The notes under the pieces were generated by a model, which made no database searches, had not been told where the DNA came from, and saw nothing but the letters and a program-made list of their open reading frames with translations. A DNA stretch of 64,000 nt, taken from contig JBQMXM010000001.1 of NCBI GenBank assembly GCA_052174015.1, forward strand, positions 75,095 through 139,094, read 5' to 3'. This document shows positions 27,246 to 35,257 of this stretch, piece by piece. Source of the stretch: JABCPO02 sp052174015. GTDB taxonomy: Bacteria > Bacillota > Clostridia > TANB77 > CAG-508. Both the position numbers and the translations under genes were made by a program. Positions within the stretch are counted from its first letter, which is position 1; the number at the start of each line of letters is the position of its first letter.

Positions 27246-28583
27246 TTATTTTATTTTCCATACCTTACTTCCTGGACTTGTTTCTTCTATCATATTTCCG
27301 TCTAAATATACTACAGGTCTTATTGCTCTTTTATCTGTATTTATATTTATTGTTTCATTATAATTCTCAAAAATTGTCTCTGATGTAACAAAACTAACAT
27401 TAATATCTCCTACTGTAAATCTTGCAATCTTACCATATGTAAATAATAATCTATTATCAATCCAATAATATGTTCCTTTAAATATATGATTTTTTAATCT
27501 TGCTTTACCTGCATTTATTTTTGTATTAGATACAAATTCTTTATCATATTTAGTCTTATCTATATAATAGAACACATTGTTAAATCTTTTCGTATCTGTG
27601 CTTATTCCATCTTCATTATCACTATTTACTGTTGGATAATACACATCTAAACTCATTCTAGATTTAGACATATAATCTGAAGAAAAAAATAGCTTTTCAT
27701 CATCTGTAAAATCTTTAACTTCTTTTCCTGTAAATATTTGAGCAAGGTCTCCAATTGACATACTTCTTGCTCCTGAAGAACTTATTTTACCTTTTTTACC
27801 TTCTCCTATAAATGGATTCCCAACTGTATATTTTGTTTTAGTTTTTACAGCTCCTTTTCCATGCCCATATACAGCACAAATCTTATTAAGCTCTTCTTCT
27901 GCATATAACCATCCAGTAGCACCTTTTATTGTAAAGTTTGTATGTATTCCACCTTGTATACCATTTAAAGGTTCTTTACTCATCACCTTTATTTGATTAT
28001 TATCAATTGATATAACTATCCATTCATTAATATTTGACTTTGCTGTTACTGTTTGATTACTGTATCCATTACCACCTGTTTTTGCTGTTCCTTTTTCTGA
28101 TGTATATGTAAGTAAACTATTATCCTTTACATCTCGTGTTGGGTCATATATAACAGTGTCTCCTACTTCTAAAGTAGGTGGTAATGGTTTAATTGTTTTT
28201 TCTTCAAGCTTTTCTATCTTTCCATCTATTGTATCTAATGTATATATATTATTATATCCTTGTTTTTCATGATGATATGTTACTTTATTTCCTATTACAG
28301 TTACATGTGTACCTTCTTTTTGTAATGCTTCTTCAAGCAAATCTTCATCATAATTACCATTATTTCCTGCAAGTATACCACCATATATTGATATAATCTT
28401 GTCTTTTTCTTCTGATACTATTTGATCTTTTTTAAGTCTTTTTGCTCTTTGTAATAATCCATTATCTCCAAGTGATAATGATATTACTAGTACTGATAAT
28501 ATCAATAATATTATAATTGTTAGTACTAATGTTACTAATGTTATTCCATTATTATATACAATATTATATTTATTTTTTCTCAT
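27246..28583 (-). CDS. Large pilin-like protein with DUF6273/lectin-like module, paralogue 2
   Basis: 445-residue pilin-like protein. The prepilin leader ends YNNG, followed by ITLVTLVLTIIILLILSVLV; Glu5 is absent. A short region of about 100 residues ends TLDTIDGKIEKLEEKTIKPL. Then come LEVGDTVIYDPTRDVKDNSL, the Gly-rich TAKTGGNGYSNQTV, and EWIVISIDNNQIKVMSKE. A GWLYAEEELNKICAVYGHG block follows. The terminal RAIRPVVYLDGNMIEETSPG ends GSKVWKIK. Its N-terminal 160 residues and last 30 are close to the next gene (28609). The 60 residues before IRPVVYL are quite different. It lies 25 bases after 28609-29961 and is co-transcribed. Confidence 0.8.
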   Translation of the reverse strand: MRKNKYNIVYNNGITLVTLVLTIIILLILSVLVISLSLGDNGLLQRAKRLKKDQIVSEEKDKIISIYGGILAGNNGNYDEDLLEEALQKEGTHVTVIGNKVTYHHEKQGYNNIYTLDTIDGKIEKLEEKTIKPLPPTLEVGDTVIYDPTRDVKDNSLLTYTSEKGTAKTGGNGYSNQTVTAKSNINEWIVISIDNNQIKVMSKEPLNGIQGGIHTNFTIKGATGWLYAEEELNKICAVYGHGKGAVKTKTKYTVGNPFIGEGKKGKISSSGARSMSIGDLAQIFTGKEVKDFTDDEKLFFSSDYMSKSRMSLDVYYPTVNSDNEDGISTDTKRFNNVFYYIDKTKYDKEFVSNTKINAGKARLKNHIFKGTYYWIDNRLLFTYGKIARFTVGDINVSFVTSETIFENYNETININTDKRAIRPVVYLDGNMIEETSPGSKVWKIK

Positions 28584-28608
28584 TATATCTCCTATAATAT
28601 TTATTTAA

Positions 28609-29961
28609 TTATTTTATTCTCCATACCTTACTACCTGGACTTGTTTCTTCTATCATACTTCCATCTAAATATACTACTGGTCTTAAATAGCATGCAGGTG
28701 AATATGCTGTAGTATGTAAATTTGGGTCTGAATAATATGTAAAGTTTCCAGTTATATTATTTACATTTGCAAAAAACATACGAAAATGTACCAAATGTGG
28801 CCTACTATCCAAACAAACTTTATCAAGCCAATATTCCCTATTTTTAAATATATGTTCTTTTAATTTTTCCTTATTCTTTTTAACTTCATTATCTGTTACT
28901 AAATCTCTATCATATTCCCCATTATTTTTATCAATGTCATAAAATTCTCTTTTAAAACTTTGTTTAGTCTCACTTGCACCATCTTCTCTATCACTAGTTA
29001 TTGTTGGATAAACAACTGCCCTACTTTTAAGTGTTGGCTCATTATATGTATTACTAAATTGCTTTTTCTCATCATCTGTAAAATTTTCATATTGATCACC
29101 TTTCATTATTTTAACAATATCTACCATTGTAATACTTCTTGCTCCTGAACCTGTTATTGTTCTTGTTTTGGCTTCTCCTTCAATATATGGATTACCTATT
29201 CTGTATTCTGTTATTGTTTCTTCAGCTCCTTTACCATGTCCAAATACGCTACATGCTTTATGTATTTCTTCTTCTAAATATAACCAACCTATACCACCTT
29301 GAAATGCAAACATTCTTGCTCCTTTTCCACCTGATTCATTAAAAATTACTTCTTTTGACATTACTTTTAGTTGATTATTAGCTTTAGACAATACTATCCA
29401 TTCATTATTACTTGATTTAGCTTTTACTACTTGTTTACCAAATCCATTACCACCTGTTTTTGCTGTTCCTTTTTCTGATGTGTATGTAAGTAAACTGTTA
29501 TCCTTTACATCTCTTGTTGGGTCATATATAACAGTGTCTCCCACTTCTAAAGTTGCAGGTAATGGTACTATTGTTTTTTCCCTATATTTTACTATCTTTC
29601 CATCTATTGTATCTAATGTATATATATTATTATATCCTTGTTTTTCGTGATGATATGTTACTACATTACGCAAAACAGTTACAATACTACCGTCTTTTTG
29701 TAATTCTTTTTCAAGTAAACTTGCATCATACTTTCCCTTGTTCTCTGCAAGTATACCACCATATATTGATATAATCTTGTCCTTTTCTTCTGATACTATT
29801 TGTTCCCTGTTAATTCTTCTTGCTCTTTGTAATAATCCATTATCTCCAAGTGATAATGTTATTACTAATGCCGATAATATTAATAATATTATAATTGTTA
29901 ATACTAATGTTACTAATGTTATACCATCACTCTTAATATAATTATATTTTTTAAATCCCAT
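28609..29961 (-). CDS. Large pilin-like protein with DUF6273/lectin-like module, paralogue 3
   Basis: 450-residue sister of 27246-28583. Leader ends KSDG, helix ITLVTLVLTIIILLILSALV. The scaffold blocks are shared: LEVGDTVIYDPTRDVKDNSL, TAKTGGNGFGKQVVKAKSS, EWIVLSKANNQLKVMSKE, CSVFGHGKGAEE, GSGARSITMVDIVKIMKG and CYLRPVVYLDGSMIEETSPG. The segment between FKNREYWLDKV and YLRPVVYL is unique, with aromatic and Asn-rich stretches. RBS is TAGGAGAGATA. A motif shared with other pilin genes lies about 100-125 bases upstream. It is probably a minor or tip pilin presenting a ligand-binding head (inference). Confidence 0.8.
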   Translation of the reverse strand: MGFKKYNYIKSDGITLVTLVLTIIILLILSALVITLSLGDNGLLQRARRINREQIVSEEKDKIISIYGGILAENKGKYDASLLEKELQKDGSIVTVLRNVVTYHHEKQGYNNIYTLDTIDGKIVKYREKTIVPLPATLEVGDTVIYDPTRDVKDNSLLTYTSEKGTAKTGGNGFGKQVVKAKSSNNEWIVLSKANNQLKVMSKEVIFNESGGKGARMFAFQGGIGWLYLEEEIHKACSVFGHGKGAEETITEYRIGNPYIEGEAKTRTITGSGARSITMVDIVKIMKGDQYENFTDDEKKQFSNTYNEPTLKSRAVVYPTITSDREDGASETKQSFKREFYDIDKNNGEYDRDLVTDNEVKKNKEKLKEHIFKNREYWLDKVCLDSRPHLVHFRMFFANVNNITGNFTYYSDPNLHTTAYSPACYLRPVVYLDGSMIEETSPGSKVWRIK

Positions 29962-30062
29962 TATCTCTCCTATACTTTTAGATTACATTATATTATATCA
30001 ATACATATATACATTGTATATAAATTTACTAATTTATTAACTATATAGTCATATTTATACAC

Positions 30063-30085
30063 ATATTTTAATGTTATTGTAATAC
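30063..30085 (-). promoter_or_regulatory. Shared upstream motif, copy 2 (pilins 28609/27246)
   Basis: The minus strand reads GTATTACAATAACATTAAAA and continues TAT. It differs from copy 1 (19287-19312) at one base over the 22-base core ATATTTTAATRTTATTGTAA plus TA. A possible extended -10 (TGATATAAT) lies nearer the start codon. Confidence 0.45.
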
Positions 30086-30099
30086 AAAAAACAAAATAA

Positions 30100-30131
30100 A
30101 AGATATATTTTAATTACTTAAAATATATCTT
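30100..30131 (-). terminator. Terminator of the small pilin gene
   Basis: Perfect 14-bp stem AAGATATATTTTAA / TTAAAATATATCTT with a four-base loop, followed on the minus strand by TTATTTTG. It lies 44 bases after the stop at 30175. Confidence 0.7.
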
Positions 30132-30174
30132 CAAATTAATTATTCTTTTTATCTTTAATTAAATTTTATATTAA

Positions 30175-30585
30175 TTATTTTAATGTTACTGATACAATAT
30201 TAGTAGTATTATCTTTTTTTACTTCGTATTTAACTTTAGTATCGTCATTACCAGCTTTTTGAAATTCCATTTTTCCATTTTCACCAGCTTCATTTGATGT
30301 ATAGCGTTTACTTACAGCAGTTTCTATTTCTTTTTCTATATATTTTTCTTCTGTTGTTAAACTTTTATCTGCATCTGTTTCCCATTTTGCTCTTGCTGCT
30401 GCTTCTTCAGTAGAAACTAAGTCTTTGATTTCTGCTTTAATTTGTTCTGCTTGTGCAGTTCTACTTTTACTTAATAGTCCATTTTGACCTAAAGCTAAGC
30501 TAATTGCAACTGCTGCTAATATTAATAATACGATAATTGTTAATACTAACGCGATTAAAGTTATACCTTTTTTTTCTTTTTTCAT
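30175..30585 (-). CDS. Type IV pilin, probable major pilin
   Basis: 136-residue prepilin, a size typical of a major pilin. Leader MKKEKKG, then ITLIALVLTIIVLLILAAVA as the hydrophobic helix; +5 is Ala rather than Glu. ISLALGQNGLLSKSRTAQAE follows, the pattern common in Clostridia pilins. The C-terminal domain is short, polar and Cys-free. AAAGGAGAATTAAAAT precedes the ATG. It lies between the PilM-PilN/PilO assembly genes and the two large pilins, with its own terminator, so high-level separate expression is likely. Confidence 0.85.
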   Translation of the reverse strand: MKKEKKGITLIALVLTIIVLLILAAVAISLALGQNGLLSKSRTAQAEQIKAEIKDLVSTEEAAARAKWETDADKSLTTEEKYIEKEIETAVSKRYTSNEAGENGKMEFQKAGNDDTKVKYEVKKDNTTNIVSVTLK

Positions 30586-30666
30586 ATTTTAATTCTCCTT
30601 TGTATTTTTATTTATTGTATATCTTATAAATATCATATCTAGTTTTTTTTTACCATTGTTTAGAAA

Positions 30667-30692
30667 AATTTTTAATAATTTTGTAATATTTT
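30667..30692 (-). promoter_or_regulatory. Shared upstream motif, copy 3 (small pilin)
   Basis: The minus strand reads AAAATATTACAAAATTATTA and continues AAAAATT. It is a looser match to copies 1 and 2, keeping AAAATATTACAA and ATTAAAA, about 105 bases upstream of the pilin start. It overlaps the 3' end of the preceding gene. Confidence 0.35.
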
Positions 30693-31716
30693 ATTGTACT
30701 TCTTTTTCTACTTCTTTGTTATTTTCTAATGTAACTTCAAATACTTTTACATTTGGATTATCAAATTGTAGTATTATTCTTTCTTTTCCTGTATTATCTT
30801 CTTGTTTTAAAGTTGTTACATCAAATGTAGCTGGTTGTTGTCCTTTTTGTGTTTTATCAAATACAAATTCTAATCTTGTTTTTGAATTTGAAGCTACTGA
30901 TATTTTCCATGTTCCTTGTTCTTTTTGTTTTGCTATTTCTGCATTTTCTATAAATTCTTTATATATTTTAGCGATATCTATTTGTCCATTTTTTAAATAT
31001 TGTTTTGAATCTGTATTATATTTTTTTGCAAATTCTTTTAATGTATTTTTTCCATTTAACATTATTGTATTTTCTTTTGTTTTGTCTTGTGATTCTTGAT
31101 TATTTATATTATTATTTTGTTCTTTTTGTTTTTGTTGTTCTTCGTGTTTTTTACTTGCTTCTGCTTGTTTTGTTTCTAAATCACTCACCTTATTTTCTAT
31201 TCTTTTAATATTTTCTTCTGCTTTTTTAAGTTTTGCATTTTTATCTGAACTAAATAATAGTGTATATGTATTAAATCCTGTAAATCCTATCAATATAATT
31301 AAGATTATCCATACAAATAATAATCCTGCACTTTTTTGATTAGATTGTGGTTTCATATTCATGTTTTGTATTGGTCTTTGTGGTATATTTTGTTTTATAT
31401 TGTTTGGTTGTACATTCATATTTGGTTGTCTTAAATTATTTCCAAATATATTATCTTCTTTAATTTCTTTTTTTGGTTCTATAGGCTTTTCATTATTAAA
31501 ATTTGGTTGTGGTTGTGGGTTTATATTTGGATTTATTTCTATTTTTGGCACTTTATTTTCTTCTTTAGGTAAATCTTCTTCTAAATCTAAATTTAGCATT
31601 ATTGGTTGTTCTATAGGCTGTTTTATTGTTTCTTCTTTTGTTTTATTTTCTTCTTTAATTTTAGGGTCAATTGTTATCCCTAAATTAGGCATAATTATGT
31701 CATCATTGTTTTCCAT
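30691..31716 (-). CDS. Bitopic pilus-locus protein with Pro/Asn-rich cytoplasmic region, unknown
   Basis: 341 residues. About 128 residues are low-complexity and rich in Pro, Asn, Glu and Gln (for example NPNINPQPQPNFNN). A membrane segment follows at about 130-155 (LLFVWIILIILIGFTGFNTY). Then come a coiled-coil region (LKKAEENIKRIENKVSDLET), a Gln/Asn spacer and a C-terminal beta-rich domain (GTWKISVASNSKTRLEFVF ... VKVFEVTLENN). The topology is inside-membrane-outside, like the bitopic protein at 46692. It lies 15 bases after the preceding gene in the PilM-PilN/PilO operon. It may be a pilus alignment or anchoring subunit; I do not recognise the family. Confidence 0.65.
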   Translation of the reverse strand: MENNDDIIMPNLGITIDPKIKEENKTKEETIKQPIEQPIMLNLDLEEDLPKEENKVPKIEINPNINPQPQPNFNNEKPIEPKKEIKEDNIFGNNLRQPNMNVQPNNIKQNIPQRPIQNMNMKPQSNQKSAGLLFVWIILIILIGFTGFNTYTLLFSSDKNAKLKKAEENIKRIENKVSDLETKQAEASKKHEEQQKQKEQNNNINNQESQDKTKENTIMLNGKNTLKEFAKKYNTDSKQYLKNGQIDIAKIYKEFIENAEIAKQKEQGTWKISVASNSKTRLEFVFDKTQKGQQPATFDVTTLKQEDNTGKERIILQFDNPNVKVFEVTLENNKEVEKEVQ

Positions 31717-31731
31717 ATTAGCTCCTTTCTA

Positions 31732-32205
31732 CTACTTATCTTTATTATTTCTATTTAGTATTCTTCCTTCTTCTGTACTGTTATTATTTGCATTTGCATT
31801 AGTATTTGTATTTGTATTTGTACCACTTGTGTTTGTATTATTTTTTGATGGTTCTGTTAAACTATCATTTTGACCATTATTTATTGTTCCTGAATTATTT
31901 TGTTTACTTCTTCTACCATTAATATCTTGACTGTCTGAAAATGGATTGCTTCTTCCTTTTTTTAGATTTACTTTTTGTTCTATTGTTTCTAATCCTTCGT
32001 TATCTAAATAGTATTTTTTTACAGTTGGCTTATTTTCTTCTACATTTTCATTCATAATCTTATTGTATTGTTGGTTAGAGTTATATGTTCTTATTTGTGG
32101 TATATTTTTTTGAGATGGAAATTTACTATATAGTATAATTCCTAAAGTAATTATCATTATTACTGCTACTACAAATATTACTCCTATTTCTTTTACAATT
32201 TTCAT
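31732..32205 (-). CDS. Small bitopic pilus-locus protein, unknown
   Basis: 157 residues. An N-terminal membrane segment (VIFVVAVIMIITLGIILYSK region, residues about 8-27) is followed by a polar extracytoplasmic tail. The tail ends in a Thr/Asn-rich low-complexity stretch (NTNTSGTNTNTNTNANANNN). The tail resembles a spacer, and the region around YYLDNEGLETIEQKVNLKKG may be structured. It lies between the PilO-like gene (9-base gap) and the bitopic protein at 30691, so a role in pilus assembly is inferred from context, similar in position to PilP-type accessory genes. Confidence 0.6.
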   Translation of the reverse strand: MKIVKEIGVIFVVAVIMIITLGIILYSKFPSQKNIPQIRTYNSNQQYNKIMNENVEENKPTVKKYYLDNEGLETIEQKVNLKKGRSNPFSDSQDINGRRSKQNNSGTINNGQNDSLTEPSKNNTNTSGTNTNTNTNANANNNSTEEGRILNRNNKDK

Positions 32206-32214
32206 ATTTTCTCC

Positions 32215-33051
32215 TTAATTATTAATTGTTTGTTTTGTCTTTTCTTTTATATCTTTTGGTGAACCTGAATTTCCTATATCATTTGCATTATTAATTATTT
32301 CTTGTTCTGTAGTTGTTTTTTTAGTATCTTTATTTTGAGTTTTAACATCTGGATTATTTGCTTTTGTTGTTTTTGAAATTCCTGTTGTATCTAATGGTAC
32401 ATTTTTTATAGTAAATTTTGCTTTTAAATTATTAAAAGTTAATTTTTCACTTGCTTTTTTAATATCTGTTCCTTGTTGTTTTGTAATTTCTTTTTCTCCT
32501 GCTTTTTCTTCTATATTTGGACTTAATGAAAAATCGTTTAATCTTGCTTTAAATTTATCGTCTCCTTCTAAACTATATAGGAATCCTTCTATCTGCTTAT
32601 AGTCTCCAACTGCTTCTACTTTAAAATCATATAATGCAAATTCTCCTTGGAACCCTTCTGATATTTCTATTCCTTTGGATGGAGTTATTTCTATTTTTAA
32701 ATCTACACCTTTTTCTTTAGCATAAATTCCAAGTGTTGCCCATATAAATTCTTGCCTATATTTTTCTATTTGTAATTCTCCATTTGCACCATTTCTTTTT
32801 GCTATTTCTATTTTTTCATTATATTCTTTTTTCTTTTCTTCATATTCTTGCATTACTTTTTTTAATTTATCTTCACTTTTTTGATATTCATTTTTTTGAA
32901 GATTATCTAATTGTATTATCTTTTCTTGTAATTTTTTATCTTGTTCTCCTAATACCTTATATGAAGGCACATTACTATTACCTTTAACTATTAAAATACC
33001 AGTAAGTACAAGTGCAAGAAACATTACTAGTAAAATTATACCTTTTCGCAT
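32215..33051 (-). CDS. PilO-like pilus alignment protein
   Basis: 278 residues. A short N-terminus and one membrane segment (ILLVMFLALVLTGILIVKGN) lead into a long coiled coil (about residues 35-95). A ferredoxin-like domain follows with FKVEAVGDYKQIEGFLYSLE, the hallmark region of PilO/GspM-type proteins. The tail is Thr/Asn-rich. It begins six bases after the PilM-PilN fusion, matching the pilM-pilN-pilO order of type IV pilus loci. It is inferred to form an inner-membrane platform with the PilN part of its neighbour. Confidence 0.75.
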   Translation of the reverse strand: MRKGIILLVMFLALVLTGILIVKGNSNVPSYKVLGEQDKKLQEKIIQLDNLQKNEYQKSEDKLKKVMQEYEEKKKEYNEKIEIAKRNGANGELQIEKYRQEFIWATLGIYAKEKGVDLKIEITPSKGIEISEGFQGEFALYDFKVEAVGDYKQIEGFLYSLEGDDKFKARLNDFSLSPNIEEKAGEKEITKQQGTDIKKASEKLTFNNLKAKFTIKNVPLDTTGISKTTKANNPDVKTQNKDTKKTTTEQEIINNANDIGNSGSPKDIKEKTKQTINN

Positions 33052-33057
33052 TATCTA

Positions 33058-34707
33058 TTACCTCCTATTCCCATCTGTTTCGTCATTTGTTCCACTACCT
33101 GTTTTTTCTGTTTCTTCTATTAATTCTTCAACTAACATACCTTGTATTTCTGTTTTTATTACAGTATTACCTTTTGCATCTTTTTCTGCCTTTTCGTAAA
33201 TTGTTTTTACATCTCTTAAAATGTTATCTGTTTCAATTTTTCCACGGAAATATCCTGCTTCTGCATAATTTGTTGCTTCTGATTTTATTGTTACCTTTTT
33301 ATATGATTCTGTAATATCTGTTATTGTTACTCCTTTTGGAACAATATGTGAAAGGCTTTGCATTAAGTTAGGTATTGTGTTTTTTGCAATTGTTTCATTA
33401 TCTTTTGATTTAGATTTATTTAACTTTTTAATTAATGTTTCATATTCTTCTTTTTTATGTTCTACTTGTTCTCTATCTTTATCAATCTTACTTATTACAC
33501 TTCTTTGATTTGCAAGTTCTTTATCCACATTTTTACTTGCTTTAAGGCTTGCATTCATTGTTGACATTGCAAACGCACCATAAATAAACCCTGCTCCAAG
33601 TATTGTAAGAATTAATCTAATTCCAAATTTTTCTCCTACAGCTAATGGTTCATTAAGTCCTATTCCTCCTGAAAAGAATGAACCTAAATCTATAGATATA
33701 TTTTTACTTGCTTTTCCATTTCTGAAATTACAATATTCTTTTTCATATCCTAAACCTTCATATGCTAATGCTATTGCAGAATTTACATCTATATATTCTT
33801 TTATAGGTATTGTTACTTCTTCTATTATTTCTGCAGGTGATAATAATTGACAAGTTGCCAGCTCTATAATACTTTCCATAAATATATCAATATTATTTAT
33901 GCTTGCTCCTGTTCCTGTTATATATATTTTAGTTATTTTACCTACATTTTTTCTAAGTTCTTTTCTAACTTCTTGACATATATTTAAAATTTCATTAGTA
34001 ATTACTGGTAAATAATCATTTTTTTCATAGTTATTATCATTTTCGTTTACTGTTAACACACTATTTCTTACAACTTCATAACTTCTTATTAATGAATTTT
34101 CTACATTATTTATAGATTGTATAATTGTATTCATTCCATAGTATACTTTTTTAACTGATACAGGTACTTTACCTTTAATTGTTGTAATATATGTATCTTC
34201 TTCAATATTTACTATTAAACAATCTTGGCTTTCTCCATATACATTTGCAATACTAAGTTCTATTGGCATTTGTGAAACCGGAAGATTACTTTTAGGAAAT
34301 TGTGCAGACCTTGTTTCAATTTCTGCTTTATCTTGATAAGCAAGTAATATATTTCTTTTTTCTTTATCTGCTGTCTTATCTCCTAATAGGAAACCAAATT
34401 CAAATAATTCTTTATTTAATTTTTGTTTTTCCATTATTCTTTCGTATTCCACACCTACAGCTGTTTTTACATCTTTATTGCTAATCATTGCAAATACTGA
34501 TGTTTCTTCATAGTGTGCATCAATAGCATTTGTATAAATTGGAACAGCTCTAGAGTTTGTTTCCTCAATTATTTGCTCTATTAATGCATTAGTATTGTTT
34601 CCATATTTACTACCATATGTTTCAATTTTATATTTATTTTTTACCTTATTTACTTTAGCATATTTTACTATGTTTTTATCTATATATATCCCTAAAGATG
34701 ATGCCAT
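33058..34707 (-). CDS. PilM-PilN fusion protein
   Basis: 549 residues combining two normally separate type IV pilus proteins. Residues about 1-325 are PilM-like, an actin-fold cytoplasmic ATPase: SSLGIYIDKNIVKYAKV, then QDCLIVNIEEDTYITTIKG, IYITGTGASINNIDIFMES and DVNSAIALAYEGLGY. One membrane segment (about 364-384, RLILTILGAGFIYGAFAMST) follows, then a coiled coil. A PilN-like ferredoxin domain ends it (NLMQSLSHIVPKGVTITDIT ... KVTIKSEATNYAEAGYFRG). In most bacteria PilM binds the PilN N-terminus, so a fusion makes this a permanent link. GAGGAG precedes the ATG. First gene of the pilus operon. Confidence 0.8.
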   Translation of the reverse strand: MASSLGIYIDKNIVKYAKVNKVKNKYKIETYGSKYGNNTNALIEQIIEETNSRAVPIYTNAIDAHYEETSVFAMISNKDVKTAVGVEYERIMEKQKLNKELFEFGFLLGDKTADKEKRNILLAYQDKAEIETRSAQFPKSNLPVSQMPIELSIANVYGESQDCLIVNIEEDTYITTIKGKVPVSVKKVYYGMNTIIQSINNVENSLIRSYEVVRNSVLTVNENDNNYEKNDYLPVITNEILNICQEVRKELRKNVGKITKIYITGTGASINNIDIFMESIIELATCQLLSPAEIIEEVTIPIKEYIDVNSAIALAYEGLGYEKEYCNFRNGKASKNISIDLGSFFSGGIGLNEPLAVGEKFGIRLILTILGAGFIYGAFAMSTMNASLKASKNVDKELANQRSVISKIDKDREQVEHKKEEYETLIKKLNKSKSKDNETIAKNTIPNLMQSLSHIVPKGVTITDITESYKKVTIKSEATNYAEAGYFRGKIETDNILRDVKTIYEKAEKDAKGNTVIKTEIQGMLVEELIEETEKTGSGTNDETDGNRR

Positions 34708-34741
34708 TTTTTTCTCCTCATTTTTTATCTATTATATAGTC

Positions 34742-34770
34742 AATATATTACACTGAAAATATATAGTCAA
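34742..34770 (-). promoter_or_regulatory. Promoter of the pilus assembly operon
   Basis: On the minus strand TTGACT (34765-34770), 17 bases, TATATT (34742-34747), about 35 bases upstream of the PilM-PilN start. A second TTGACTATATAAT overlaps downstream. Confidence 0.55.
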
Positions 34771-34880
34771 TAATATTATAATTTTTATAATACTTTTGCA
34801 ATGTATTTTTACAAAATTTTACATTTAATTATAAAAATTATGAATAATCTGATTTCAAATTACAATTGTTCTAATTTTTA

Positions 34881-34909
34881 TTGACATTATTTTTTTTGTT
34901 TGTTATACT
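34881..34909 (+). promoter_or_regulatory. Sigma-A promoter of the 6S RNA candidate
   Basis: TTGACA (34881-34886), 17 bases, TATACT (34904-34909). A start about seven bases downstream falls on the first base pair of the RNA closing stem at 34917. Confidence 0.8.
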
Positions 34910-34915
34910 TAAATT

Positions 34916-35090
34916 GCCTGTTAAGCACGAATTGTGTTATTTTTAGAACCTACAAATATTTAAAGGGAGAACGGCTTTCGGTATGGCGTGTATGATAATA
35001 TAACTTCATCCCATAAGTATTGAGGAGTTCACCCACCTGTTGATAATCAGGTTTTTCTTAAAAGACACTCAAAAAACGACTTAACGGGTA
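34916..35090 (+). ncRNA. ssrS: Probable 6S RNA
   Basis: About 175 nt with its own consensus promoter and no ORF. The ends pair: CCTGTTAAG (34917-34925) with CTTAACGGG (35080-35088). The interior forms a long rod: GAAC (34951 region) with GTTC, and AATATTTAAAGGGA with TCCCATAAGTATT. An open central region on the 3' side carries a small hairpin, ACCTG-TTGATAAT-CAGGT. This closing stem / bubble / apical rod plan and the length are those of 6S RNA, which binds sigma-A RNA polymerase. I base the call on structure and on general resemblance to Bacillota 6S, not on a covariance search. Another structured RNA is possible. Confidence 0.7.
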
Positions 35091-35137
35091 TTTAATTTAA
35101 AACTTTTAAATTTTTTTAAAAAAGTGTAAAAAAAGTG

Positions 35138-35166
35138 TTGACAAACACATTTTTAAAATATATAAT
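35138..35166 (+). promoter_or_regulatory. Promoter of tRNA-Gly
   Basis: TTGACA (35138-35143), 17 bases, TATAAT (35161-35166): perfect consensus, 18 bases before the tRNA. Confidence 0.9.
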
Positions 35167-35183
35167 ATAAACAGTTAAAGCAT

Positions 35184-35257
35184 GCGGGTGTAGTTCAATG
35201 GTAGAACCCCAGCCTTCCAAGCTGATGACGAGGGTTCGATTCCCTCTACCCGCTCCA
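35184..35257 (+). tRNA. tRNA-Gly (TCC)
   Basis: 74-base cloverleaf with encoded CCA. Acceptor GCGGGTG pairs with TACCCGC. The D arm contains AGTTCAATGGTAGA. The anticodon loop CTTCCAA gives TCC for glycine, and the T loop is GGTTCGATTCC. A consensus promoter precedes it and a terminator hairpin follows. It is one of only two plus-strand genes in the window. The last six bases (GCTCCA) begin a 131-bp direct repeat found again at 37152. Confidence 0.97.

Noticed and set aside
27246..29961. Diversity-generating retroelement acting on the pilins
   Set aside because: No reverse transcriptase, Avd gene or template repeat is found in the window, and differences between paralogues are not restricted to adenine positions. 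Only the lectin-like variable-head idea is kept.
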